24,228 bases of DNA from Promethearchaeota archaeon (lineage in GTDB: Archaea; Asgardarchaeota; Lokiarchaeia; Sigyniarchaeales; SOKP01). The stretch lies in assembly GCA_019058135.1 (NCBI GenBank), contig JAHLWE010000203.1, positions 1 through 24,228 on the forward strand. Direction: 5' to 3'. The notes beneath the pieces are model-generated. The model was not told the origin of the DNA and did no database searches. It worked only from the letters and a program-made list of their open reading frames with translations. Each line of letters starts with the position of its first letter. Positions within the stretch are counted from its first letter, which is position 1. Shown piece by piece: positions 9,142-16,372 of the stretch. The translations under genes were made by a program, and so were the position numbers.

Positions 9142-9699
9142 TTAAACTGTTTCATTGGTTTTAGCAGTTAATGCTTCCTTTCTTAATGATAAGAGATACC
9201 TAAGAGAGCGATAAGAACCTAACAACCCATGACAAACCATTGCGAGACCAATAAAAAACGCTGCGATATAATCTTCATAAATAAAAACAAGAATCAACAT
9301 TAAAACCCCTGAAATACTAAAAGAAAAAATCAAAGATATTTCTCCAATTATGATTTTTCTAATCGAGGTTCGCCTTAAAATATCTTTTAAATCATTATAA
9401 TACTGGTCTTCTCCCTTATCTCTGATATACCAAGAACTTTCTAAGTTATTTGCAAATAGATATAGACTCCATAAAAAAATGAAAAGAGCAAGGTAAAAAT
9501 CTAAAGTTCCGAGTATTAAAATCGGAATCTGAACTAAAATCATCCCTTTCCAGCCAATTTTTCTAGCTAATTTATTCGTCTCGAGTTTTAATTTTGCCGT
9601 AACATAGTAGGTGCTTAAAATATCTAAAGATCTGCCTGTACCTACAATAAGCAAATTAATTAAAAAATTGGAATTCTGGGATATTAATTGCAATAACAT
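9142..9699 (-). CDS. Small polytopic membrane protein, unknown function
   Basis: 185 residues with about four membrane helices: roughly 12-32 (amphipathic), 52-88 (two closely spaced), 114-140 and 145-166. The first section contains RSLDILSTYYVT and LETNKLARKIGWKG. An Asp in the first helix followed by E-x-N resembles the D...E-x-N-P pattern of small DUF5658-like membrane proteins, but the match is too weak for a name. The C-terminus is cytoplasmic-looking (RSLRYLLSLRKEAL). A GTGA-type ribosome site precedes the ATG at 9699. It converges on the C25 peptidase gene with a single base between the stop codons. Confidence 0.7.
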   Translation of the reverse strand: MLLQLISQNSNFLINLLIVGTGRSLDILSTYYVTAKLKLETNKLARKIGWKGMILVQIPILILGTLDFYLALFIFLWSLYLFANNLESSWYIRDKGEDQYYNDLKDILRRTSIRKIIIGEISLIFSFSISGVLMLILVFIYEDYIAAFFIGLAMVCHGLLGSYRSLRYLLSLRKEALTAKTNETV

Positions 9700-9792
9700 A
9701 TTTTTTCACGACCTTAGTAAAAATTAATAAATAAAAGTTAAACATTATAAAATATCTCTCCAATTTAAAATAATCATTTTAGTGAGGGAAAT

Positions 9793-11046
9793 ATGTGGGA
9801 AATTAACCCTTATGAAATAGCAAAAATAGAACTTGAATTTATTGCAAAAAAATTAGATTTACCTCCAAATATTGAAAAATTTCTCAAAAACGTAGAACGC
9901 TCAGTTATTGTTTCAATTCCTGTCATCATGGATGATGGAAACCTTAAAATATTTGAAGGATTTCGTGTTCAACATTCCTCTGTTCTTGGTCCTTGTAAAG
10001 GTGGCGTACGATATAGCCAACTGGTGACACTTGATGAAATTAAAGCCTTAGCTATGTTAATGACTTGGAAAACAAGCCTTCATAGACTCCCATTTGGAGG
10101 CTCAAAAGGAGGTGTTTGTGTTTATCCTAAAAATGTATCAAAAAGGGAATTAGAACAAATTACTAGAAGATATACTGCAGAAATAATTAATATGATAGGA
10201 CCTAATAAAGATATTCCAGCACCAGATATTGGCACAGATGCTCAAACCATGGCATACATAATGGATACATATTCAATGCAGCATGGAAAAACAATCCCTG
10301 GAGTTGTTACAGGAAAACCAATAGAAATAGGGGGGTCCCCAGGAAGAAGTGACGCAGCAGGAACTGGACTTTTTTTTGTAATTGAAAAATATTGCGAGAA
10401 ATTTGATTATGATTTAAAATCCATGACTATAGTTATTCAAGGATTTGGGAAAGTAGGCTCGGTTATTGCCAAAAAGTTATATGAATACGGATGTAAGATT
10501 ATTGCAATTACTGAATTAGCGGGGGGAGTGTATTCTGAGAAGGGTCTTGATGTAGATCTGTTAATAGAATGGAGAGATAAAGGAAAATTCCTTAAAGATT
10601 TTAAAGGAAATTCTATAAAATCAATTACCAATGAAGAACTATTTAAAATTAAATGCGATCTCTTGATACCTGTTGCAACAGAAAATCAAATTACTAAGCA
10701 TAATGCAAATGATATCGATTGTAAAATTATTTTAGAGGGCGCTAACGGACCGACAACACCAAAAGCAGATGAAATTCTGAATAAAAAGGGCACTATTATT
10801 ATTCCCGATATTCTTGCAAACGGTGGAGGCGTTATCGTTTCATATTTTGAATACGTACAGGATATAAATGCATATTATTGGGATTTAGAACGAGTCAATA
10901 AAGAACTAAAAAAGATTATCCTAGATACGTTTGAAAATGTTTGTAACCTTGCTAAAGAAAAAAAAGAGAGCCTTCGAACTGCATCTTATATGATTGCAGT
11001 TTCAAGAGTTGCAAAAGCCTTACAATTAAGGGGAATTTTTCCATAA
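9793..11046 (+). CDS. gdhA: Glutamate dehydrogenase (Glu/Leu/Phe/Val family), copy 1
   Basis: Catalyses oxidative deamination of glutamate to 2-oxoglutarate with NAD(P). 417 aa, a normal hexameric GDH length. Visible motifs: GPCKGGVR with substrate-binding K69, MTWK (K93), the catalytic lysine K105 in PFGGSKGGV, D145 in APDIGTDAQ, the GKPIEIGGS segment, the Rossmann GFGKVG (217-222) and the C-terminal ILANGGGVIVSYFEYVQ. GTGAGGG ends 4 nt before the ATG. It is about 70% identical by eye to the next gene, nearly identical around residues 330-380. Small departures from the usual motif (GPC instead of GPA/GPG, FGGSKGG instead of YGGAKGG) might mark divergence in substrate or cofactor preference; related Leu/Phe/Val dehydrogenases cannot be excluded. 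Confidence 0.93.
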   Translation: MWEINPYEIAKIELEFIAKKLDLPPNIEKFLKNVERSVIVSIPVIMDDGNLKIFEGFRVQHSSVLGPCKGGVRYSQLVTLDEIKALAMLMTWKTSLHRLPFGGSKGGVCVYPKNVSKRELEQITRRYTAEIINMIGPNKDIPAPDIGTDAQTMAYIMDTYSMQHGKTIPGVVTGKPIEIGGSPGRSDAAGTGLFFVIEKYCEKFDYDLKSMTIVIQGFGKVGSVIAKKLYEYGCKIIAITELAGGVYSEKGLDVDLLIEWRDKGKFLKDFKGNSIKSITNEELFKIKCDLLIPVATENQITKHNANDIDCKIILEGANGPTTPKADEILNKKGTIIIPDILANGGGVIVSYFEYVQDINAYYWDLERVNKELKKIILDTFENVCNLAKEKKESLRTASYMIAVSRVAKALQLRGIFP

Positions 11047-11144
11047 TGTAGAAAAAAAATGATAATATTATCAATAATTTTTAATTACAACTCGTATAAA
11101 ACAAAATATTAATATAAATTTAAAAAATTGATAAGGGAAATTTT

Positions 11145-12395
11145 ATGGAAGTTAATCCTTTTGAAATGGCAAAACAACAATTGGCACTCGTCGCTGAAAA
11201 AATGAATTTAAATTCAGATGCACACTATTTTCTTAAAAGAGTAGAAAGATCGTTAATTGTTTCAATACCCATTATTATGGATGATGGTAGTCTTAGAATT
11301 TTCGAAGGATATCGTGTTCACCATTCAACTATTCGAGGTCCTGGAAAAGGTGGAGTGCGCTTTAGCCCTTTAGTTACTCTTGATGAGGTTAAAGCGTTAG
11401 CAACTTGGATGACTTGGAAATGTGCTCTTCACAATCTCCCTTTAGGCGGTGCTAAAGGTGGAGTCTGTGTTGATCCTAATAAGTTGTCAAAAAGAGAACT
11501 TGAACGACTTACAAGGAGATATACTGCGGAAATAATTAGTATTATTGGACCAGATAAAGATATTCCTGCTCCAGATGTAGGTACTAATGCCCAAACTATG
11601 GCTTGGATGATGGATACATATTCAATGCAATATGGAAATACTGTACCTGGAGTAGTCACAGGAAAACCTTTAGAAATCGGAGGTTCGCCAGGAAGAAGTG
11701 AAGCAACGGGAACTGGCCTTTTTTTTGTGATAGAAAAATATTGTGAAAAAGAAGGTCTTGATTTAAAATCTATGTCTGTAATTATTCAAGGTTTTGGAAA
11801 AGTTGGTTCCATTATTAGCAAAAGGCTGTATGAAAATAGGACAAAAATAATTGCAATTTCAGAATACTATGGTACAATTTATTCTGAGAAAGGTTTAAAT
11901 ATAGATGAATTAATAAAATGGCAAGAAAGTGGAAAACTTATTACTGATTTTAAAGATGATTCTATTAAGCTCATTCCCAATGAAGAATTTTTTAAAATTA
12001 AATGTGATATATTAATTCCAGCAGCAACAGAAAATCAAATAACTGAGCATAATGCAAATGATCTCAATTGTCAAATTATTTTAGAGGGCGCAAACGGACC
12101 AACAACACCAAAAGCAGATGAAATTCTAAATAAAAAGGGAATAGTTGTTATTCCCGATATTCTTGCTAACGGAGGGGGTGTGATCGTTAGTTATTTTGAA
12201 TACGTTCAGGATATAAATGCCTATTATTGGGATTTGGAGAGAGTGAATAAGGAACTAAAGAAAATTATTATTAATGCATTTGAAGCTGTGTATAAACTAG
12301 TTAAAGAAAAAAATGTATCTTATAGAATAGCAGCATATATGATCGCCGTCTCAAGGGTTGCGAGGGCAATTGAATTACGGGGAATCTTTCCATAA
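11145..12395 (+). CDS. gdhA: Glutamate dehydrogenase (Glu/Leu/Phe/Val family), copy 2
   Basis: 416 aa, the tandem paralogue of the preceding gene, with the same full motif set in more canonical form: GPGKGGVR, MTWK, PLGGAKGGV with the catalytic lysine, APDVGTNAQ, GKPLEIGGSPGRS, GFGKVG and ILANGGGVIVSYFEYV. Its own ribosome site (AAGGGA, 6 nt before the ATG) and a 98-nt AT-rich spacer mean it could be expressed separately or together with copy 1. A T-run at 12429-12437 follows the stop. Two GDHs in tandem would let the cell run catabolic and anabolic reactions on different cofactors, or form mixed hexamers; the sequence does not decide. Confidence 0.94.
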   Translation: MEVNPFEMAKQQLALVAEKMNLNSDAHYFLKRVERSLIVSIPIIMDDGSLRIFEGYRVHHSTIRGPGKGGVRFSPLVTLDEVKALATWMTWKCALHNLPLGGAKGGVCVDPNKLSKRELERLTRRYTAEIISIIGPDKDIPAPDVGTNAQTMAWMMDTYSMQYGNTVPGVVTGKPLEIGGSPGRSEATGTGLFFVIEKYCEKEGLDLKSMSVIIQGFGKVGSIISKRLYENRTKIIAISEYYGTIYSEKGLNIDELIKWQESGKLITDFKDDSIKLIPNEEFFKIKCDILIPAATENQITEHNANDLNCQIILEGANGPTTPKADEILNKKGIVVIPDILANGGGVIVSYFEYVQDINAYYWDLERVNKELKKIIINAFEAVYKLVKEKNVSYRIAAYMIAVSRVARAIELRGIFP

Positions 12396-12420
12396 TAGAG
12401 ATTATATTAATCTAAATAGA

Positions 12421-12440
12421 AAATTTTCTTTTTTTTTAAT
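12421..12440 (+). terminator. T-rich terminator after the gdh pair
   Basis: A run of nine T (12429-12437) preceded by AAATTTTC stands 26 nt after the copy 2 stop codon. Archaeal RNA polymerase terminates on T-runs without a hairpin, so this is a likely 3' end for the gdh transcript. Confidence 0.5.
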
Positions 12441-12510
12441 TAACTCAAGAATGATTGGCTCTTCAATATTTTTGATTATATCATTAATTTAATAAAAAAT
12501 AGAATGCAAA

Positions 12511-12656
12511 TCGCACTAAATTTCTGAGTTCGGAAAGGGATCAGGTTTTTCCAACATCCTATGACCGTTAACGAATTAACAGTTTACAGTTTCCCAATAA
12601 TCGCAATATCAGTACTATCTGTAACGATATGTTGTTTAACTTCCAGTCTAGTGCGA
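12511..12656 (-). other. Precursor stem and BHB motif enclosing the permuted 5S rRNA
   Basis: The leader UCGCACUAGA (12656-12647) pairs with the trailer UUUAGUGCGA (12520-12511) over 10 bp with one U-G. Stacked on it, leader CUGG (12646-12643) pairs with UCAG (12527-12524), a 4-bp central helix. The two strands carry offset bulges: AAA (12523-12521) on the trailer side and AAG (12642-12640) on the leader side. Cutting each after its second base and joining the RNA ends gives CUCAGAA + GUUAAAC, the canonical 5S loop sequence. AAC/GUU beyond the motif can add an outer helix if the second bulge is counted as two bases. Upstream (12660-12700) lie TATA-like AT stretches, and a minus-strand T-run at 12498-12493 may end transcription. 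Confidence 0.82.
12522..12640 (-). rRNA. rrf: 5S ribosomal RNA, circularly permuted gene (3' half before 5' half)
   Basis: On the minus strand the order is native 3' half, UUCG, native 5' half. The 3' half (12640-12576) has GUUAAAC, helix II strand CAACAU (12634-12629), helix V UUACAG/CUGUAA (12624-12619 with 12589-12584) and loop E AGUACUG...GGGAAAC. The 5' half (12571-12522) has the hallmark GGUCAUAG (12566-12559), helix II strand AUGUUG (12557-12552), CCUGAUCCC and CCGAACUCAG. Helix I forms between UUAACGG (12571-12565) and CUGUUAA (12582-12576), closed by a UUCG tetraloop (12575-12572) where a normal 5S has its free ends. All five helices can form, so nothing is missing. The new ends lie in loop/helix III. 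With ligation at the BHB the RNA would be a 119-nt circle; without it, a linear 5S with displaced termini. A decayed tandem 5S pair is unlikely given the precise flanking stem. Confidence 0.92.
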
Positions 12657-12829
12657 AGTGCTATAAATTAATAATAAACACTTTTATTTTAATTTTACTT
12701 TTTGCATACTATTTTCATTCTAATTGTAATATTCCAACGTTTATTATGATTATTTTCTCAAAGATCTTAAATTTAATTAATTAACTTTTAGAAAATTTAA
12801 ATAGTTTTGAAAATAATCTTAAAATATCG

Positions 12830-13369
12830 ATGCCTAGTAAAATAATTGTATTTTTCAAACGTGTTGGGCGCAACTGGTTTCTAATTTTTATAATCGCCGT
12901 GATTTTTGTTTTTTTTATCGAACAGATATTAGCAATTTGGTTAGTGGGTATTGCACTAGTTCTATATTTGTTATCGTTTCTTCCTAATATCTTCTTCAAG
13001 AGATCCTTAAAAGGAAAAATGATGGAATATTATATGATTGAAGAAGATACAATTGCTCATAAAATGAAAAAACCATTGAGAAAAATTAGAGAAACGTTAT
13101 TTAAATTATCCCAAAAGCAACACAAAAAAACCTATCTAATTGTATATTTAGATAATAGATATATTTATTTTCACGAAGAAACAGTTAATAAGTTTAATGA
13201 ACTTTATAAAAAAGGATTTGGTGAGAAGGAAATTCTCGAGGGTATGAAAAAATACGATTTACAAACAAAATCGGAGGTCAAATATATCTTGAATACTCTT
13301 AAGAAACATAATCGGCTACCAGAAAGAGATATCTCTGTAAAAGAGTATAGAGATAAGGATAGATATTAA
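12830..13369 (+). CDS. Membrane protein with two N-terminal helices and a basic cytoplasmic domain
   Basis: 179 residues, not recognised as a family. After a short basic start (MPSKIIVFFKRVGRN) a hydrophobic stretch of about residues 12-55 makes two membrane helices. The rest is a soluble, Lys-rich, helical domain (FHEETVNKFNELYKKGFGEKEILEGMKKYDL, then EVKYILNTLKKHN) that resembles a small helical or winged-helix module. The opposite strand next to it carries the 5S rRNA transcript, so 12657-12829 must serve both divergent promoters. No strong ribosome site precedes the ATG. Confidence 0.65.
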   Translation: MPSKIIVFFKRVGRNWFLIFIIAVIFVFFIEQILAIWLVGIALVLYLLSFLPNIFFKRSLKGKMMEYYMIEEDTIAHKMKKPLRKIRETLFKLSQKQHKKTYLIVYLDNRYIYFHEETVNKFNELYKKGFGEKEILEGMKKYDLQTKSEVKYILNTLKKHNRLPERDISVKEYRDKDRY

Positions 13370-13464
13370 TATCTACGAATTACTTAACTCAATCCTATTT
13401 TTTGATTAATAAATGAATCTTAAAAAAAAGAATTGACAGTATAAGTTCTTCAAATCCCAATTTT

Positions 13465-13486
13465 AAAAATAAAAAGTTTTATTTTT
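13465..13486. repeat. A/T palindrome
   Basis: AAAAATAAAA and TTTTATTTTT flank a 2-base centre (AG), giving a 22-nt palindrome about 95 nt after the membrane-protein stop. The right arm ends in five T, so it may act as a terminator for the upstream gene. In DNA this AT-rich it could also be chance. Confidence 0.3.
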
Positions 13487-13608
13487 CTGAAATTAATTTA
13501 TTTTATTAATAAGAATTACTAAATACAATTAATAATCATATTTTATCTTATAAATCACATAAATAACTCATAATTTTCGGTGGAGAAAAAATACCTAAAA
13601 AGTTCATT

Positions 13609-14118
13609 ATGAAAATCTTGACTGCCGGAGAGGGCGGAGTAGGAAAAACAACACTTTTACGCCGTTTTGTTGAAGGACAATTCTTCTCAGAGACTAAAAT
13701 GACTATTGGAGTGGAATTCTTTTTAAAATCTATTATTTTAGGAGACAATGAGATTACACTTCAACTCTGGGATTTTGGTGGGCAAGAACGTTTTAGGTTT
13801 TTACTTGGAAGTTATGTTTTAGGGGCTAAAGGAGCATTACTAATGTTTGATCTTACAAGAATAGCAACATTAGAAAAACTTGATCAATGGGTTCAAATTG
13901 TGCGCCAAAACGATCCTGATTTACCTGTTTTATTTCTTGGGACTAAAATTGATTTAATAGAAGATATAAATGTGAGTGATGACTTTGCTTTATCATATCT
14001 CGAATCCTTAAATTTATTTGATTATCTCAAGATATCATCAAAAACCGGTGAAAATGTTGAGGAATCCTTTAGACGCTTAATTCAAGAAATATTCGAACGT
14101 CAGGGTATTCCACTATAA
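13609..14118 (+). CDS. Ras/Rab-like small GTPase
   Basis: 169 residues carrying the complete Ras-superfamily set in normal order: G1 GEGGVGKT (7-14), G2 T32 in MTIGVEF, G3 WDFGGQER (54-61), G4 TKID (112-115) and G5 SSKTG (143-147). There is no C-terminal prenylation Cys or membrane segment. Asgard archaea carry many such GTPases, thought to act as molecular switches in cytoskeletal or membrane processes. The ATG at 13609 lacks a ribosome site at the right distance. GGTGGAG at 13579-13585 is instead 5 nt before an in-frame ATA at 13591, which would give the N-terminus MPKKFIMKILTAGEG, a common shape for this family. The next gene starts directly after the stop. Confidence 0.9.
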   Translation: MKILTAGEGGVGKTTLLRRFVEGQFFSETKMTIGVEFFLKSIILGDNEITLQLWDFGGQERFRFLLGSYVLGAKGALLMFDLTRIATLEKLDQWVQIVRQNDPDLPVLFLGTKIDLIEDINVSDDFALSYLESLNLFDYLKISSKTGENVEESFRRLIQEIFERQGIPL

Positions 14119-14571
14119 ATGTTATCTTATTTTAATGATTTAAAAGATCATCAGCTTATCATTTTGGATGCGAATTTTATATTAATCCCATCTCAGTTTG
14201 GGATCGATTATTTTGAAGAAATTAGAGATATCATCCCGGGGAAATTGGCTTATATAGTTTTTAAATCCACTTTAGATGAATTAAATTGGAAAAAAATAAG
14301 GGAAAATAAAAAAGTCAAATATCAGAAACAGTTAGAATTAGGCTTACAAATTTTAAGATCTCATAAATTCTATGAGATCCCAATAGAGAGAGAAATTAAT
14401 GAAACCGTGGATGATTTTTTGATTACAGCATGTCAAAAATTATTAAATAATAATTTCAAAGTTCATTTGGCAACAAATGATTCCAGACTTCGGTCTAGAG
14501 CAATGAAATTGGGAATGAGTATTATATATCTAAGACAAAAAAAGAAAATTGTTTCTGATCGATTCGATTAG
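14119..14571 (+). CDS. PIN-domain nuclease, Fcf1/Utp24-like
   Basis: 150 residues. The start ILDANFILIPSQFGIDYFEEI is the archaeal Fcf1-like PIN signature (compare DTNFLLIP...). Acidic metal-binding residues are visible at D17, E54 (TLDELNW), D98/D99 (ETVDDFLI) and D121 (LATNDSRLRSRA). Members of this group act in rRNA processing (Utp24/Fcf1 in eukaryotes) and in archaea often sit beside aIF2-gamma and RNA polymerase subunit genes. Its ATG follows the GTPase stop codon with no gap, so translation is coupled and the two belong to one operon. A VapC-type toxin is unlikely because there is no antitoxin gene next to it. Confidence 0.87.
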   Translation: MLSYFNDLKDHQLIILDANFILIPSQFGIDYFEEIRDIIPGKLAYIVFKSTLDELNWKKIRENKKVKYQKQLELGLQILRSHKFYEIPIEREINETVDDFLITACQKLLNNNFKVHLATNDSRLRSRAMKLGMSIIYLRQKKKIVSDRFD

Positions 14572-14637
14572 AAAACTTTATTAAATTTTGATTAGCTATA
14601 ATTTAAATATCTTTTATTTAAATTTTGGTTGATTGCG

Positions 14638-15861
14638 ATGGAAAATCTAAATTTTTTTAACTTTCTCTTTAGATCACCTCGTATTATCTTTGGAAGAGGT
14701 AAGATTTCAATATTGGGTGAGCAAGCGCGTATTCTTTACGGAAAGAAAAAAAATAAAAAACTAAATGCATTTTTAGTTACTGGAAAAAGTTCTCTTAAGA
14801 AATCCGGTAATTTAAATAGAATATTAAATAATTTGGACAAGGCCAATGTTCCGGTTTTTATTTATGATGAGATTGAAGGAGAACCAACTACATTAATAAT
14901 AAATCGAGGGAAAGAACTTGCAATTGAAAATAAAACAGATGTTGTTATTGGCATAGGTGGAGGGAGTGTTATAGATTCTGCTAAAGGTATCTCTGGTTTA
15001 GTTACTAATGGTGGAATTGTAGAAGATTATCACGCTGGTAAAAGAAGTTTTGATAAACCAGGTCTTCCTTTCATTGTTGCTCCAACCACATCCGGTACTG
15101 GTTCTGAAGTATCTAATAATGCAGTAATCATTGACCCTGCTCGAGCAATTAAACAAAGCATTCGTGGAGATAAAATGATGGCACATATTGTAATATTAGA
15201 TCCTGAATTAGTTCTTTCATGTCCTAAAAAATATACGGCATTTTCTGGTGCTGATGCGTTAGTTCAATCAATAGAGGCGTTTGTATCAAAATCATCTAAT
15301 TATCTCTCAGATATTTTTGCAATTGAATCAATAAAATTATTACTTCCATCTCTTCCTAAAGTAGTAAATGACCTCTTTAATCTTGAACTGAGAGAAAAGA
15401 TGATGTTAGGAAGTTTCCTTGATGGATTAGCATTTGCAACCTCAAAACTTGGGGCAGTCCATGGGTTTGCGCATCCACTTGGAGTTAAACATAACATAAA
15501 TCATGGGTTAGTTTGTGGGCTTTTATTACCATATGTGATGGAATATAATGTTGAATTAGAACATGTTCAAAAAAAATATGCTTATATTGCAGATATTGCA
15601 GTTCAGAGCGAAATTATTGATGAGGTTGATTTAAAGATAAAAGATTGCCCAGATAGTATAAACGATAAAGCTGTGTGGATAATCGAACTCATTAAAAAGA
15701 TTTTTGAATATTGTGAAATCCCTCTGCATTTAAAAGATATTGGAATTACCGAAGAGGATATTGATGATATCGTTAAGGATACGAAAGGTTCATCTTTAAA
15801 TAATAATCCTCGAGACACTAATAAAGAAAGTCTAAAGCAAATTCTTTTGAATGCATTATAA
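14638..15861 (+). CDS. Iron-type (group III) alcohol dehydrogenase family protein
   Basis: 407 aa from the ATG at 14638 (a TTG at 14629 would add three residues). Family marks: FGRGKISILGE near the start, the NAD-binding GIGGGSVIDSAKG (GGGS at 107-110), PTTSGTGSEV, and the metal region GADALVQSIEAF and AVHGFAHPLG...NHGLVCG. Of the four usual metal ligands, D206, H279 and H289 are present, but the second (usually His in DALTHAIEA) is Gln at 210. This variant occurs, as I recall, in some branches of the family and may change metal choice or activity. The enzyme would interconvert an alcohol and aldehyde with NAD(P)H, a usual hydrogen sink in fermenting archaea. Substrate unknown. Confidence 0.9.
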   Translation: MENLNFFNFLFRSPRIIFGRGKISILGEQARILYGKKKNKKLNAFLVTGKSSLKKSGNLNRILNNLDKANVPVFIYDEIEGEPTTLIINRGKELAIENKTDVVIGIGGGSVIDSAKGISGLVTNGGIVEDYHAGKRSFDKPGLPFIVAPTTSGTGSEVSNNAVIIDPARAIKQSIRGDKMMAHIVILDPELVLSCPKKYTAFSGADALVQSIEAFVSKSSNYLSDIFAIESIKLLLPSLPKVVNDLFNLELREKMMLGSFLDGLAFATSKLGAVHGFAHPLGVKHNINHGLVCGLLLPYVMEYNVELEHVQKKYAYIADIAVQSEIIDEVDLKIKDCPDSINDKAVWIIELIKKIFEYCEIPLHLKDIGITEEDIDDIVKDTKGSSLNNNPRDTNKESLKQILLNAL

Positions 15862-15933
15862 TGTTAAATAAAATATATACGTAAATTATTATAAACAAAA
15901 TTAAAATAAATAAAATAATTGGAGGCAAAATAA

Positions 15934-16269
15934 ATGAAAGTAGTAAAAGAGTCTGATTTTGAATATCGTGGTGGTGATTCTGGTGTGAAGTATCTTTTTA
16001 GGGGTCCTAGTATTGATTGGGGGGTGATACTTCTTAAACCTGGAGAATATATGGGAGAAAAACCCCACGGTCACAACTTTTTAGATGAAACCTTCTTTTT
16101 CATTCAAGGAGATGGTGTAATGATCGTTGACGATAAGGAAATCGCTGCACCAGAAGGCTCAGCTTTCTTGATTGAACCAAAGGAAATGCATAATATACGA
16201 AATGATTCTGACAAACCGATAAAAATAATCTTTATCAAAGGAGAATATAAACCGGATGATAAAATATAG
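15934..16269 (+). CDS. Small cupin-fold protein
   Basis: 111 residues with the two cupin motifs complete. Motif 1 is H45-x-H47-x4-E52-x6-G59 (HGHNFLDETFFFIQG); motif 2 is P82...H86...N90 (PKEMHNIRN). The 3-His/1-Glu set predicts one bound divalent metal in a single beta barrel. Such stand-alone cupins can be isomerases, dioxygenases or sugar-binding sensors, and no substrate can be read here. The start has the strongest ribosome site in the window, GGAGG 8 nt before the ATG. Confidence 0.86.
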   Translation: MKVVKESDFEYRGGDSGVKYLFRGPSIDWGVILLKPGEYMGEKPHGHNFLDETFFFIQGDGVMIVDDKEIAAPEGSAFLIEPKEMHNIRNDSDKPIKIIFIKGEYKPDDKI

Positions 16270-16372
16270 TTTTTATTTAATTTTATTTAAGAAATTTCTA
16301 AAAATCTTAACAGAAAAAAATTTAAACTTAATTATAATTAAAGAAATATAATATTAGATTTGGGTAAAAGAT

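Noticed and set aside
12511..12656. Remnant of two tandem normal 5S genes (end of one, start of the next)
   Set aside because: Exactly one full complement of 5S sequence is present, the linker is a 4-nt UUCG loop, and the outer ends are flanked by a precise 10-bp complement and bulges.
12781..12999. Minus-strand 72-codon ORF next to the 5S gene
   Set aside because: It lies antisense to the N-terminus of the membrane-protein gene at 12830, has no recognisable content and no ribosome site; a shadow frame.
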